From the NCBI RefSeq assembly GCF_023101685.1, contig NZ_CP082164.1:9362001-9426000 (forward strand): a DNA stretch of 64,000 nucleotides, read 5' to 3'. The stretch is from Bradyrhizobium sp. 186. GTDB lineage: Bacteria; Pseudomonadota; Alphaproteobacteria; Rhizobiales; Xanthobacteraceae. Positions 27,079 to 35,780 of this stretch are shown piece by piece; the first letter of the stretch is position 1; the number at the start of each line of letters is the position of its first letter. The position numbers and the translations under genes were made by a program. The notes below the pieces were generated by a model, which was not told where the DNA came from, did no database searches, and was given only the letters and a program-made list of their open reading frames with translations.

Positions 27079-27522
27079 CTAAGCCGCGGCCACCGTCAGA
27101 TTCGCACCATCCACCTGCACCACCTTCACCCTGGTCCCGGCCGGCGTATCCGGGCCGGTGACGCGCCAGACGGTGTCGCCGATGCGCACGGTGCCGTTGC
27201 CGTCGATGATCGGCTTCTCCAGCGTGAACTCGCGTCCGAGCAGCGCCTCGGTGCGCTTGTTGAGGAAGGGGCTCGCGCTCGCACCCAGCTTCGGCCGGGC
27301 GAGCCGGCGCCACACCGGCACGGCAGCCGCGGCGAACACCGCGAACATCACGAGTTGGATCTGCCAGGACACGACAACAGCGAACGAGATCAGGCCGACC
27401 AGCAGCGCGGCGAGCCCCAGCCAGAACAGGAACACGCCCGGCGCCAGCACCTCCAGCGCCATCAGGATGAAGCCGAAGATCAGCCAGTTCCAGGTGCCGA
27501 GCGATACGAACATGTCCGTCAT
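27079..27522 (-). CDS. NfeD-family membrane protein
   Basis: The protein has 147 residues: hydrophobic helices at about 10-75 (WLIFGFILMALEVLAPGVFLFWLGLAALLVGLI) with the conserved glycine/proline turns, then a soluble OB-fold (about 90-145) with GNGTVRIGDTVWRVTGPD. This is the short NfeD1b type, which partners with SPFH/stomatin proteins. The stomatin-like gene lies just upstream on the same strand (78 bp gap with a palindrome), so the two presumably form the usual membrane-microdomain quality-control pair. It has no protease domain. Confidence 0.9.
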   Translation of the reverse strand: MTDMFVSLGTWNWLIFGFILMALEVLAPGVFLFWLGLAALLVGLISFAVVVSWQIQLVMFAVFAAAAVPVWRRLARPKLGASASPFLNKRTEALLGREFTLEKPIIDGNGTVRIGDTVWRVTGPDTPAGTRVKVVQVDGANLTVAAA

Positions 27523-27542
27523 GACACGACCTCATTGTATTG

Positions 27543-27591
27543 GCGCATGACCCCATCGGAAAACCGGTGTCCACTTTTCCGGGTCATGCGC
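27543..27591. repeat. Palindromic repeat (GCGCATGACCC family)
   Basis: GCGCATGACCC ... GGGTCATGCGC arms enclose GGAAAACCGG/CCACTTTTCCG, a widespread Bradyrhizobium-type intergenic palindrome. A related longer form is at 51511-51585. It lies between the stomatin and NfeD genes. Confidence 0.72.
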
Positions 27592-27600
27592 ATGATGCCG

Positions 27601-28596
27601 TTATCGCGGCGGCACCGCCGGCGGCGTGGGACTGGATGAGGGCACCGAGCCGCGGCGGGCGGCAGCCGCGGCGGATGCGGCGCTTTCGCCGAACGTCGCT
27701 TTGGCGATTTCGCCGATACCGGCGAGCGAACCCAGAATGCTGGTCGCCTCGATCGGCAGCATGAGGATCTTCTGATTCGGTGAGTCGGCCAGTTGCCCGA
27801 ATGCCTTGATGTATTTGTCGGCGATAAAGTAATTCAGCGCGGCCACGTCGCCCTTGGCGATGGCCTCGCTGACCATCTGGGTTGCCTTGGCCTCGGCTTC
27901 CGCGGAACGTTCGCGGGCCTCGGCGTCGCGGAAAGCGGCTTCCTTGCGGCCCTCGGCCTGAAGGATCTGGCCTTGCTTGGCGCCCTCGGCGCGCAGGATC
28001 TCGGACTGGCGCGCGCCTTCGGCCTGGAGGATGTCGGCGCGCTTGACGCGCTCTGCCTTCATCTGGCGGCCCATCGCCTCGACGAGATCGGCCGGCGGCA
28101 CGATGTCCTTGATCTCGATCCGGTTGACCTTGAGGCCCCAAGGCGAGACCGCGGCATCGACCACGCGCAGCAGGCGCTCGTTGATCTCGTCGCGATGCGA
28201 CAGCACCTGGTCGAGATCCATCGAGCCCATCACCGAGCGGATGTTGGTCATGGTCAGCACGATGATCGCCTGCTCCAGGTTGGAGACCTCGTAGCTCGCC
28301 TTCGCCGCGTCGAACACCTGGAAGAACGCGACGCCGTCGACCGTCACGGTGGCGTTGTCCTTGGTGATCACCTCCTGCTCGGGAATGTTGATCACCTGCT
28401 CCATCATATTGATCTTGCGCCCGACCCGATCGAAATAGGGCACAATCAGATTGAGCCCGGGTGTCAGCGTCTGGGTGTATTTGCCGAACCGCTCGATGGT
28501 CCAGTCATAGCCCTGCGGCACCGTCTTCACGCCGGCAATCAGCGTAACGATGACGAGCAATACCAGAACAATCGCGAAAATATCGAAACCGCTCAT
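27601..28596 (-). CDS. SPFH/Band 7 (stomatin-like) membrane protein
   Basis: A 331-residue stomatin/QmcA-like protein: a single N-terminal membrane helix ([22 protein letters not shown]) followed by the SPFH domain (about 25-190, [18 protein letters not shown] to [13 protein letters not shown]), then a long charged Ala/Glu/Arg coiled coil (about 190-260) and a C-terminal tail rich in Ala and Pro. Such proteins oligomerise in detergent-resistant membrane domains and scaffold proteases. The start is ATG 28596 (SD GGAGG). It is cotranscribed with nfeD downstream. Confidence 0.92.
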   Translation of the reverse strand: MSGFDIFAIVLVLLVIVTLIAGVKTVPQGYDWTIERFGKYTQTLTPGLNLIVPYFDRVGRKINMMEQVINIPEQEVITKDNATVTVDGVAFFQVFDAAKASYEVSNLEQAIIVLTMTNIRSVMGSMDLDQVLSHRDEINERLLRVVDAAVSPWGLKVNRIEIKDIVPPADLVEAMGRQMKAERVKRADILQAEGARQSEILRAEGAKQGQILQAEGRKEAAFRDAEARERSAEAEAKATQMVSEAIAKGDVAALNYFIADKYIKAFGQLADSPNQKILMLPIEATSILGSLAGIGEIAKATFGESAASAAAAARRGSVPSSSPTPPAVPPR

Positions 28597-28836
28597 ATTT
28601 CCTCCAAGGCAGGAAAAAACCTTTCCCGCGCTGTCATTGGTCGGGATCACGACCCCAAGGGTTCAGCAGTGGGTTCAGCGGCCGCGACTCACGTCGGCAT
28701 CCGCGCAATTCTGCACAAGACGCACGGAGAGGGAACGGTCACGATTAAGTATTTGCAAGACGCTCTTGAAAGCGTGTAGGCGCAGACCTAGCGGCGGAAG
28801 TTGGCAAATCCGGCCATACCGCCTGTCACGGACACC

Positions 28837-29802
28837 CTATTCGATGACGTCGTTTGCCAGTGCGAGCAGGCTGGGGGGAATGGTGACGCCGAGAGCTTTG
28901 GCCGCCTTCAGGTTGATCGCGAGCTCGAACTTGGTGGGATTCTGGACCGGGAGGTCGGCGGGCTGCGCGCCCTTCAGGATGCGATCGATGTAGGAGGCCG
29001 CGCGGCGCAACTGCTCGACGCTATCGGTGCTGTAGGACATCAGCCCGCCCTCGTCGACGAAGCTGCGGCTCCAGAACACCGCAGGCACGCGCGCCTCGGC
29101 GATCGCCGCCAACAGATGCGCGCGATTGGCCATGGTGAAGAAGTCCGGCAGGATCAAGAGGCCGCCGTCCTTGCGCGATGCCAGCGCGGCGATCGAGGCG
29201 TCGTCATGCACCGGCGCGGGCTCGACGGTCACACTGAGCGTCCGCGCGGCGTCCTCGATCGTGCGCAGCATGAGGCCGGCGAACGGCGCAGTGGCGGGAT
29301 TGTAGACGACGAAGACGCGAGCTACGTGCGGCGTGACCTGCATCAGCATCTCCAGCCATTTGCCGGCCAGCGGACCGTCATAATCGGTGAAGCCGGTGAT
29401 ATTGCCGCCGGGATGGGCGAGGTTTTGGACAAAACCCTGGCTGACGGGGTCGGTCACCACGGCGAACACGATCGGCGTCGTCGCGGTGCGCCGGCGCAGC
29501 TCTTCCACCGACGGCGTGCCGACCGCGAGCAGGATGTCCGGCTTGAGTGCGATCAGCTCATCGGCAAGCCACTCGATGCGCGCCCGGTCGCCAGCCCCGC
29601 TGCGCCAGTCGATCGTGAGGTTGCCATGCTCCTTCCAGCCGTGGGCGGCGAGCGCCTCGGCCAGGCGGGTCTGCCCGATCACGTCGTCGGCCACAACCGA
29701 GAGCACGCCGAGCCGGCGCGTCCCGTTCGGCTGTTGCGCCAGCACTGAGGACGGCAGCGCCGCGATCGTTCCAAGAAGCGCCAGGAGTTCGCGGCGATTC
29801 AT
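28837..29802 (-). CDS. ABC transporter substrate-binding protein (TrpX/YtrF-like)
   Basis: This 321-residue protein belongs to the ABC_sub_bind family. A signal-type N-terminus (MNRRELLALLGTIAALPSSVLAQ) is followed by the two-lobed domain with RRLGVLSVVADD, LLAVGTPSVEELRRRTATTPIVFAVVTDPVSQGFVQNLAHPGGNITGF and the late PAVFWSRSFVDEGGLMSYS. Family members often bind aromatic or amino-acid-like ligands (TrpX type), but many rhizobial copies are orphans without permease genes, as here. It is transcribed with hemH upstream (10-bp gap) although the two have no evident functional link. Confidence 0.88.
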   Translation of the reverse strand: MNRRELLALLGTIAALPSSVLAQQPNGTRRLGVLSVVADDVIGQTRLAEALAAHGWKEHGNLTIDWRSGAGDRARIEWLADELIALKPDILLAVGTPSVEELRRRTATTPIVFAVVTDPVSQGFVQNLAHPGGNITGFTDYDGPLAGKWLEMLMQVTPHVARVFVVYNPATAPFAGLMLRTIEDAARTLSVTVEPAPVHDDASIAALASRKDGGLLILPDFFTMANRAHLLAAIAEARVPAVFWSRSFVDEGGLMSYSTDSVEQLRRAASYIDRILKGAQPADLPVQNPTKFELAINLKAAKALGVTIPPSLLALANDVIE

Positions 29803-29812
29803 CGGGCGCCCA

Positions 29813-30850
29813 TCAGATCCAGCCCTGAAGCTCGCGCAGCACCAGGATGCGGATCACATCCATGCCGGGCGCGCTGTCGTTGAGGCAGGGGATCGCGGAA
29901 AACTGCTCGCCGCCATGATGCTTGAAGATCTCGGCATTCTCCTGCGCGATCTCCTCCAGCGTCTCCAGGCAGTCGGCGGAAAAGCCCGGCGTCACCACCG
30001 CGATGTGGCGCACGCCTTCCTTGGCGAGACGCTCCATCGTCTTGTCGGTGTAGGGCTGGAGCCATTCATCATTGCCGAAGCGCGACTGAAAGGTCAGCAG
30101 CAGTTTTGTCGTGTCCATCCCGAGCCGGCGGCGTAGCGCCTCGGTGGTGGCGACGCAGTGGCCCTGATAGGGATCGCCCTTGTCGACATAGGATTTCGGC
30201 ATGCCGTGGAAGGAGGCGACGATCAGCTCCGGCTTGAAGGGCAGCGTGGCGAGATGCGCCTCGATCGAGGTCGCGAGCGCCTCGATATAGGCCTCGTCCT
30301 CATAGTAAGGCGGCGTCACCCGCAGCGTCGGCTGCGCCCGCAGGCGGGAGAGCACGCGGAATACTTCGTCGCAGACGGTCGCCGAGGTCGGGGCCGAATA
30401 TTGCGGATAGAGGGGTACGGCGAGGATGCGTTCGCAACCCTTCGCGATCAGCGCTTCGATGCCCGACCGGATCGAGGGATTGCCGTAGCGCATCGCCCAG
30501 TCCACCACGACGTGCTCGCGGTCCAACAGCGTGGCTGCGAGCTTGTCGCTCTGCGACCGCGTGATGGTCTTGAGCGGCGACTCGTTCTTTTCGGTGTTCC
30601 AGATTTTCTGGTAGTCGAGCGCCTTGGTGCGGGGCCGGCTGCGCAGGATGATCCCGTTCAGCACGAACTGCCAGATCAGGCCCTGGTCCTCGATCACGCG
30701 GGGATCGGAGAGGAATTCCTTTAAGTAAACCCGCACGCCGGGGGCGTCGGCGGTATCGGGCGTGCCGAGATTGACCAGCAGCACGCCGACACGGGGCAGG
30801 CCGGATTGGACGCCCGGCTTCGCTGCCTCGATGGGGACAATCGTCGTCAT
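29813..30850 (-). CDS. hemH: Ferrochelatase
   Basis: HemH, 345 residues, inserts Fe(II) into protoporphyrin IX in the last step of protohaem synthesis. Evident motifs are VGVLLVNLGTPDTAD (about 25), the FLSDPRVI segment, LYPQYSAPT, the catalytic-His loop VASFHGMPKSYVDKGDPY and the EIAQENAEIFKHHGGEQFS C-terminal block. 345 residues is the length known for Bradyrhizobium HemH, supporting ATG 30850; a TTG at 30886 would add 12 residues. It is encoded on the minus strand, divergent from the MAPEG gene. Confidence 0.95.
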   Translation of the reverse strand: MTTIVPIEAAKPGVQSGLPRVGVLLVNLGTPDTADAPGVRVYLKEFLSDPRVIEDQGLIWQFVLNGIILRSRPRTKALDYQKIWNTEKNESPLKTITRSQSDKLAATLLDREHVVVDWAMRYGNPSIRSGIEALIAKGCERILAVPLYPQYSAPTSATVCDEVFRVLSRLRAQPTLRVTPPYYEDEAYIEALATSIEAHLATLPFKPELIVASFHGMPKSYVDKGDPYQGHCVATTEALRRRLGMDTTKLLLTFQSRFGNDEWLQPYTDKTMERLAKEGVRHIAVVTPGFSADCLETLEEIAQENAEIFKHHGGEQFSAIPCLNDSAPGMDVIRILVLRELQGWI

Positions 30851-30930
30851 AGTCCGTTGCGTCGCGCGTTGCTCCGAACTTGTCAAGATTGGGCCGATTT
30901 GGCTAGGGTCGGCGTGGAGGGGGAGGAACC

Positions 30931-31326
30931 ATGACGCTGGCGGAATGGTGCGTATTCGGGGCGCTGCTGCTCTATCTCACGACGATCGCCTCGATCAAAT
31001 GGATCCGGTTTCGCGGATTCGACAATTCCCGGCCGCGCGATCCCGCCTTCTATGAAGACGCCATCGCGCAGCGCGCGCTCGGCGCGCACCAGAACGGCAT
31101 CGAGACCTTCCCGTTCTTCGCCTTCGCCGTACTGCTCGCCGAATTCCGGGATTCGCCGCAGCGCCTGATCGACGAGCTCGCCGTGCTGTTCCTGATCGTG
31201 CGGGTCGCCTACGTTCTGACCTATCTCGGCAACCGCCCGACGCTGCGCTCCATCCTCTGGAGCATCGGCTTTGCGATCAATCTCGGGATCTTCTTGATGC
31301 CGATGTTGAAGCGGTTTTTGCCGTAG
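30931..31326 (+). CDS. MAPEG-family membrane protein
   Basis: A 131-residue protein with about four membrane helices (EWCVFGALLLYLTTIASIKW; FPFFAFAVLLAEF; LAVLFLIVRVAYVLTYL; SILWSIGFAINLGIFLM). The sequence between helix one and two contains DNSRPRDPAF and QRALGAHQNGIETFPFF, which matches the membrane-associated eicosanoid/glutathione metabolism (MAPEG) fold, with RVAYVLTY as the third-helix signature. Bacterial members are of unknown or glutathione-transferase-like function. ATG 30931 follows a GGAGGAACC ribosome site. Its stop codon overlaps a palindromic repeat. Confidence 0.88.
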   Translation: MTLAEWCVFGALLLYLTTIASIKWIRFRGFDNSRPRDPAFYEDAIAQRALGAHQNGIETFPFFAFAVLLAEFRDSPQRLIDELAVLFLIVRVAYVLTYLGNRPTLRSILWSIGFAINLGIFLMPMLKRFLP

Positions 31327-31404
31327 CCCGGATGGAGCGAAGCGTAATCCGGGGTCCTTCCGCGATGGCACTGTCCCGGATTGCGCTTCGCTCCATCCGG
31401 GCTA
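31324..31404. repeat. Palindromic repeat (TAGCCCGGATGGAGCGAAGC family)
   Basis: TAGCCCGGATGGAGCGAAGC and its inverse GCTTCGCTCCATCCGGGCTA bracket about 80 bp with an inner TCCGGG/CCCGGA pair. It starts at the stop codon of the MAPEG gene, so the repeat supplies the stop TAG. Confidence 0.85.
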
Positions 31405-31416
31405 CAAGGCCTGCAC

Positions 31417-32523
31417 TCAAAAACACGTCGTCCGTTCAGCCGCGATGTAGCCGAACAGCAGGCCCGCGCCGAACAGCAGCACGAGGCCGGCGGCGCCGAA
31501 TTCGATGCCGCGCATGAACAGCGCGCCGCCGCCGTCGCGGGCTCCGCTCAGGCGGCCGGCGATGTCCTTGGCGGAAACGGCGACGAGCGCGATGGCCGCA
31601 ACCGTGATCGCGGTGCCGAGCCCCATCAACAAGGTTGCGGCGATGCCGGCCCAGAACAGGCCCTGGGCCAACGCGAACACCAGCACCAGGATCGCGCCCG
31701 AACAGGGGCGGATGCCGACGGTGAGGATCGCGCCAAACCCGCGACGCCAGCCGCCGGGCCCGGCAAGCTCGCTCGGCGCGGGGCCGTGGGAATGGCCGCA
31801 ATGCTCGTCATGGACGTGGTCAGGCCCGTGGTGGGTATGGGCGTGATCGTGGTCATGATGATCGTGGTCACCATGATCATGCGCATCATGATGATGGTGA
31901 TGATCGTGATCATGGTGATGCGGCACGCCGGCGATCGCCGGCACCGGCTGCGCCGCCTGGAGCGCGCGGATGAAGGTGCCGCCCTTGACCCAGACCAGGC
32001 GCAGGCCGAACGCCGCGATCAGCGCGTAGCTTGCGATCTCGATCGCGCCTTCCGCCTTGCACATGGTCTTTGCGGTCGCGTTCAGCACCCAGGCCGAGAT
32101 ACCGACGATGAGGATCGCCACCAGCGACTGCATCAAGGCGGACGCGAACGACAGCACGATGCCGCGCCGCGCGGTCTCGCGGTTGGCGACGAGATAGGAG
32201 GCGATCACCGCCTTGCCGTGGCCGGGACCGGCGGCATGGAAGATCCCGTACGCAAAGGAGATGAAGAGCAGCGTCCACACCGCCGAGCCGTCGGTCTTGG
32301 CAGCGCGGATGGTCGCGGACATCTGCCGATAGAATTCCGACTGCTTGGCGAGCAGCCAGCCGATGAGGCCGCCGGCCTCGGGCTCGGCCGCCGGTCGTGG
32401 CGCGCCAAACGGATTTTGCGCCAAAAGATCGTGGAGCGCCGCATCGGCCACGCCGGCGACGAGGAGAACCGCAGCGCAGGCGATGAGCCCGCGCGCAAGT
32501 GGGGACTGGAGGCGCGGGGTCAA
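31417..32523 (-). CDS. NicO-family nickel/cobalt transporter with His-rich loop
   Basis: A 368-residue membrane protein of the NicO/RcnA type. A signal-like first helix and conserved helix regions AAGPGHGKAVIASYLVANRET and GIRPCSGAILVLVFALAQG flank a cytoplasmic or periplasmic loop (about residues 205-255) with dozens of His and Asp residues, typical of RcnA-like metal efflux or NiCoT-like transporters. TTG 32523 is proposed, overlapping the DUF1007 stop as TTGA with GGTGG upstream; TTG 32529 is an alternative. It is the third gene of the M3-peptidase / DUF1007 / NicO operon. Zinc or cobalt are also possible substrates. Confidence 0.85.
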   Translation of the reverse strand: MTPRLQSPLARGLIACAAVLLVAGVADAALHDLLAQNPFGAPRPAAEPEAGGLIGWLLAKQSEFYRQMSATIRAAKTDGSAVWTLLFISFAYGIFHAAGPGHGKAVIASYLVANRETARRGIVLSFASALMQSLVAILIVGISAWVLNATAKTMCKAEGAIEIASYALIAAFGLRLVWVKGGTFIRALQAAQPVPAIAGVPHHHDHDHHHHHDAHDHGDHDHHDHDHAHTHHGPDHVHDEHCGHSHGPAPSELAGPGGWRRGFGAILTVGIRPCSGAILVLVFALAQGLFWAGIAATLLMGLGTAITVAAIALVAVSAKDIAGRLSGARDGGGALFMRGIEFGAAGLVLLFGAGLLFGYIAAERTTCF

Positions 32524-33158
32524 GGGCAATCCACCGTGATCTTGTTGGCGAACATCATGCCGAAATTGGCGTTCTCGCCGCTCATGAAGGTCTGCTCGTT
32601 GAGCTTCTGGGCGCTGGCGGTGCCGTCGCTCGGGCGCTCCAGCTTCATCTGGCAGCCGGCGGGCGCGCCGACCAGCTTGACCGGATTGTCCTTGGCCATC
32701 TGGAAGTCGATGAAGAAGGAGCGGTCGAACACTTCGAACATCAGTTGCCTGGGCTTGACCGGATTCTTCAGCGGCAGCGTGAAGTGCAGGGTCAGCACCG
32801 TATCCTTGTAGTCGAGGAAGTAATCGACCGGCTCCTGGAATCGCTCCTTCTTGCCGTCGGCTCGCGCGAAGGTGAAGTAGGCATATTCCTTCAGCGACTC
32901 GACATTGGTCTGCGCCAGCGGCGCCAGTTCCTCGCGCGAATAGGCGCCCTTGGTCTTGCCCTCGAGCCCCTGCACCGCATAGGCCGAGAACATGTCGTCA
33001 AAGGTCCAGGCGTGGCGGACGCCGGTGATCGTGCCGTCCTCCGCGTACAGCAATTCGCTGGTTGCGGTAATCCAGACATGCGGATGCGCGCTCGCCGCAC
33101 CCGCCGCGAGCGACAGGCCAACGGCGAGCAGCAATCCGAACAGGGCACGCATACCCAT
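32520..33158 (-). CDS. DUF1007 periplasmic protein (zinc/nickel-linked)
   Basis: This 212-residue exported protein has a signal peptide (MGMRALFGLLLAVGLSLAAGAASA) followed by HPHVWITATSELLYAEDGTI, the hallmark N-terminus of DUF1007 with the His-x-His-x-Trp start, a potential metal site in the mature protein. The rest is beta-rich with FLDYKDTVLTLHFTLPLKNP. DUF1007 genes usually neighbour NicO-family transporters; here it overlaps the transporter start by four bases. It overlaps the M3 peptidase by one base (TGATG), so translation is probably coupled through the whole operon. It likely delivers or senses the metal in the periplasm. Confidence 0.85.
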   Translation of the reverse strand: MGMRALFGLLLAVGLSLAAGAASAHPHVWITATSELLYAEDGTITGVRHAWTFDDMFSAYAVQGLEGKTKGAYSREELAPLAQTNVESLKEYAYFTFARADGKKERFQEPVDYFLDYKDTVLTLHFTLPLKNPVKPRQLMFEVFDRSFFIDFQMAKDNPVKLVGAPAGCQMKLERPSDGTASAQKLNEQTFMSGENANFGMMFANKITVDCP

Positions 33159-35239
33159 CAGGCCGCCTTCGCGCCGTCGAGCAGACCACGCCGGCGCAGC
33201 AGCGCGTCGGGCTCCGGCGGGCGGCCGCGGAAGGCTTCGTAAGCGGCTTCCGGGTCGACCGATCCGCCCGAGGAATAGATGTCGTCGTGCAGACGCTTGG
33301 CAACCGCCGGATCGAAGATGTTGCCGGCCTCCTCGAACGCACCGAAGGCGTCGGCGTCCATCACCTCCGACCACATGTAGCTGTAATAGCCCGCGGCATA
33401 GTGGTCGCCGGAGAAGATGTGGCCGAATTGCGTGGGCCGGTGACGCAGCGAGATCTCCTCGGGCATGCCGATCTTCTCCAGCTCCTTCTTCTCGAACGCC
33501 CTCACGTCCTGCGCGGCCGCGGCCGGCTGGGTGTGGAATTCGAGATCGACCAGCGCCGAGGAGACGAACTCGACGGTGGCAAAGCCCTGGTTGAATTTGC
33601 GCGCGGCAAGAAACCGTTGCAGCAGGTCGTCAGGCAGCGGCTCACCGGTCTGATAGTGACGGGCGAACTGCTGGAGCACTTCGGGCCGCTCCTGCCAGTG
33701 CTCGTAGAGCTGCGACGGCAGCTCGACGAAGTCGGTGAACACGGAGGTGCCCGACAGCGACGGGTAGGTCACGTTGGAGAGCATGCCGTGCAGGCCGTGG
33801 CCGAACTCGTGGAACAGGGTGCGGGCGTCGTCGGGTGACAGCAGCGACGGCTCGCCGCCCGCGCCCTTGGCGAAGTTGCAGACATTGATGATCAAGGGCG
33901 CGATCTCGCCGTCGAGCCTCTGCTGGTCGCGCAGCGAGGTCATCCAGGCGCCGGAGCGCTTTGACGGGCGGGCATAGTAGTCGCCGTAGAACAGCGCCTT
34001 GTGCTTGCCGTCCGGCCCCTTGACCTCCCAGACACGGACGTCCGGATGCCAGGCCGGGACATCCTTGCGCTCGGCGAAGGTGATGCCGAACAGCCGCGTG
34101 GCGCAGTCGAAGGCGGCGGCGATCATGTGGTCGAGCGTGAGATACGGCTTGATCGCTGCGTCGTCGAAATTGGCGCGCTGAAGGCGCAGCTTCTCGGCGT
34201 AGAAGCGCCAGTCCCAGGGCGCGAGCTTGAAGTTGCCGCCCTCGGCCGTGATCAGCGTCTGCATCTCGTCGCGGTCGGCTAGCGCTCGCGCCCGAGCCGG
34301 CTTCCAGACCCGCTCCAGCAGGCCCCGCACCGCGTCCGGCGTCTTGGCCATGGAATCCTCGAGCCGGTAGGCGGCGAAGGTCGGGTAGCCCAACAGCTGG
34401 GCGCTCTCCTCGCGCAGCTTCAGGATCTCGACGATGGTCGTGTTGTTGTCGTTCGAATTGCCGTTATCGCCGCGCGCGGTGAAAGCCTTGTAGACCTTCT
34501 CGCGCAGGTCACGCCTCGCCGAGCTCTTCAGGAACGGCTCGACCGAGGAGCGCGACAGCGTGACGATGGCCTTGCCGGCCATCCCGCGTTCTTCCGCCGC
34601 GGCCTTGGCGACAGCGACGAAGCTCTCGGACAGGCCCTGGCGGTCGGCCTCGCCGAGCTCCATGAACCATTCCTGCTCGTCGCCGAGCAGGTGATGGCTG
34701 AAGCCGGTGCCGAGCTGGGCGAGCTTCTCGTTGATCTCCGCCATCCGCGTCTTGGCCTGGTCGGAGAGGCCGGCGCCGGAGCGGTGGAAGCGGGTGTAGG
34801 TGCGCTCCAGCAGACGAAGCTGCTCCGGCGTCAGACCGAGATTGGCGCGGTTCTCGTGCAGCTGGGCGATGCGGCCAAACAGCACGGCGTTCATCGTGAT
34901 CGGATTCCAGTGCCGCGCCATCCGCAAGGAAACCTCCTTGTCGATCTCCAGGATGGCCGGATTGGAATGCGCCGAGACGAGGTCGTAGAAGACGGCCACG
35001 ACCTTGTTCAACAGCTTGCCCGAGCGCTCCAGCGCCGTGATGGTGTTGGCGAAGTCGGGCACGGCCGGATCATTGGTGATCGCCGCGATCTCGCCGGAAT
35101 GGTCGGCAAAGGCCTGCTCGAAGGCCGGGAGGAAGTGCTCCGGCTTGATCTCGTCGAAGGGCGGGGTCGCAAACGGCGTGACCCAGGCCTTCAGCAGCGG
35201 ATTGGTCTCGGAGTCCGTAGTTTGGCGGGGTTCTGACAT
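33158..35239 (-). CDS. prlC: M3-family metallopeptidase, oligopeptidase A type
   Basis: A 693-residue zinc metallopeptidase of family M3 (oligopeptidase A/PrlC or dipeptidyl carboxypeptidase Dcp). The zinc motif HEFGH (in RTLFHEFGHGLHGML) and downstream helix SQLYEHWQERPEVLQ lie in the last third, and the N-terminal half is helical with KPEHFLPAFEQAF. It degrades short cytoplasmic peptides, including cleaved signal peptides. ATG 35239 is chosen because the longer open frame upstream lacks family character. It begins a three-gene operon with DUF1007 and NicO, an association that is unusual and may be merely positional. Confidence 0.93.
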   Translation of the reverse strand: MSEPRQTTDSETNPLLKAWVTPFATPPFDEIKPEHFLPAFEQAFADHSGEIAAITNDPAVPDFANTITALERSGKLLNKVVAVFYDLVSAHSNPAILEIDKEVSLRMARHWNPITMNAVLFGRIAQLHENRANLGLTPEQLRLLERTYTRFHRSGAGLSDQAKTRMAEINEKLAQLGTGFSHHLLGDEQEWFMELGEADRQGLSESFVAVAKAAAEERGMAGKAIVTLSRSSVEPFLKSSARRDLREKVYKAFTARGDNGNSNDNNTTIVEILKLREESAQLLGYPTFAAYRLEDSMAKTPDAVRGLLERVWKPARARALADRDEMQTLITAEGGNFKLAPWDWRFYAEKLRLQRANFDDAAIKPYLTLDHMIAAAFDCATRLFGITFAERKDVPAWHPDVRVWEVKGPDGKHKALFYGDYYARPSKRSGAWMTSLRDQQRLDGEIAPLIINVCNFAKGAGGEPSLLSPDDARTLFHEFGHGLHGMLSNVTYPSLSGTSVFTDFVELPSQLYEHWQERPEVLQQFARHYQTGEPLPDDLLQRFLAARKFNQGFATVEFVSSALVDLEFHTQPAAAAQDVRAFEKKELEKIGMPEEISLRHRPTQFGHIFSGDHYAAGYYSYMWSEVMDADAFGAFEEAGNIFDPAVAKRLHDDIYSSGGSVDPEAAYEAFRGRPPEPDALLRRRGLLDGAKAA

Positions 35240-35375
35240 CGCAAGTCCGGTTTTTTGAGCTGATTTGTTGGAGCCAGCTATAGCACGCGATGGGGCTTTT
35301 TTGGGCCATTTGGCCTTGCTCCCGGCTGCCTTTTCAGAGAGATTGCGGCCCCTAGAGACCACGGATCCTGAGCCC

Positions 35376-35630
35376 ATGAACGCGCCTTCCTCGTCCTCCC
35401 GTCAGATCGTCTGGTGGAGTGTCATCACCGTCATCAGCGCCGCCATCCTGATCGGTGCCGAAGTGTTCGGCGCCGCGTTTGCCGGCGGCTGGGCGCTCGC
35501 GATCCTGTTCGGGCTCGGCGATCAGGGCGCCCATATCCTCCAGGCCGTGCTGTTCGCGCTCGGCGTGCTCGTCATGACCGCCTTCATCCGCACAGCTCAG
35601 CGCGTCGAGCCGTTCACGAAGCGCGGCTGA
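35376..35630 (+). CDS. Small membrane protein of unknown function
   Basis: An 84-residue protein with two hydrophobic helices (about 14-36 VWWSVITVISAAILIGAEVF and 39-76 WALAILFGLGDQGAHILQAVLFALGVLVM) and short polar ends. It is not recognised as a named family. ATG 35376 has only a weak purine-rich upstream stretch. It is divergent from the M3 peptidase and followed by a 650-bp region that belongs to the ornithine decarboxylase leader. Confidence 0.65.
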   Translation: MNAPSSSSRQIVWWSVITVISAAILIGAEVFGAAFAGGWALAILFGLGDQGAHILQAVLFALGVLVMTAFIRTAQRVEPFTKRG

Positions 35631-35745
35631 AGCGCGCGACACGCGCGCTGCACAGAAAAACTTAACGCCTGTTCATCTTCAGTGGCGCTCGCGCATCACG
35701 GCGCAAGCAGATGTTAGGCAATTCTGTTCTCAACCTAAAAAAATT

Positions 35746-35774
35746 CTTGCGAAGCAGAGTCAAAACGCTTATTT
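35746..35774 (+). promoter_or_regulatory. Candidate promoter of the ornithine decarboxylase leader
   Basis: CTTGCG (35746-35751), 17 bases, TTATTT (35769-35774) in an AT-rich context. Initiation near 35781 would give a leader of about 500 bases before the decarboxylase start. Confidence 0.5.
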
Positions 35775-35780
35775 GCGGAC

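Noticed and set aside
31776..31930. His-codon-rich DNA tract that resembles a tandem repeat
   Set aside because: It encodes the His/Asp loop of the NicO protein in frame; irregular repeats, not a CRISPR or minisatellite.
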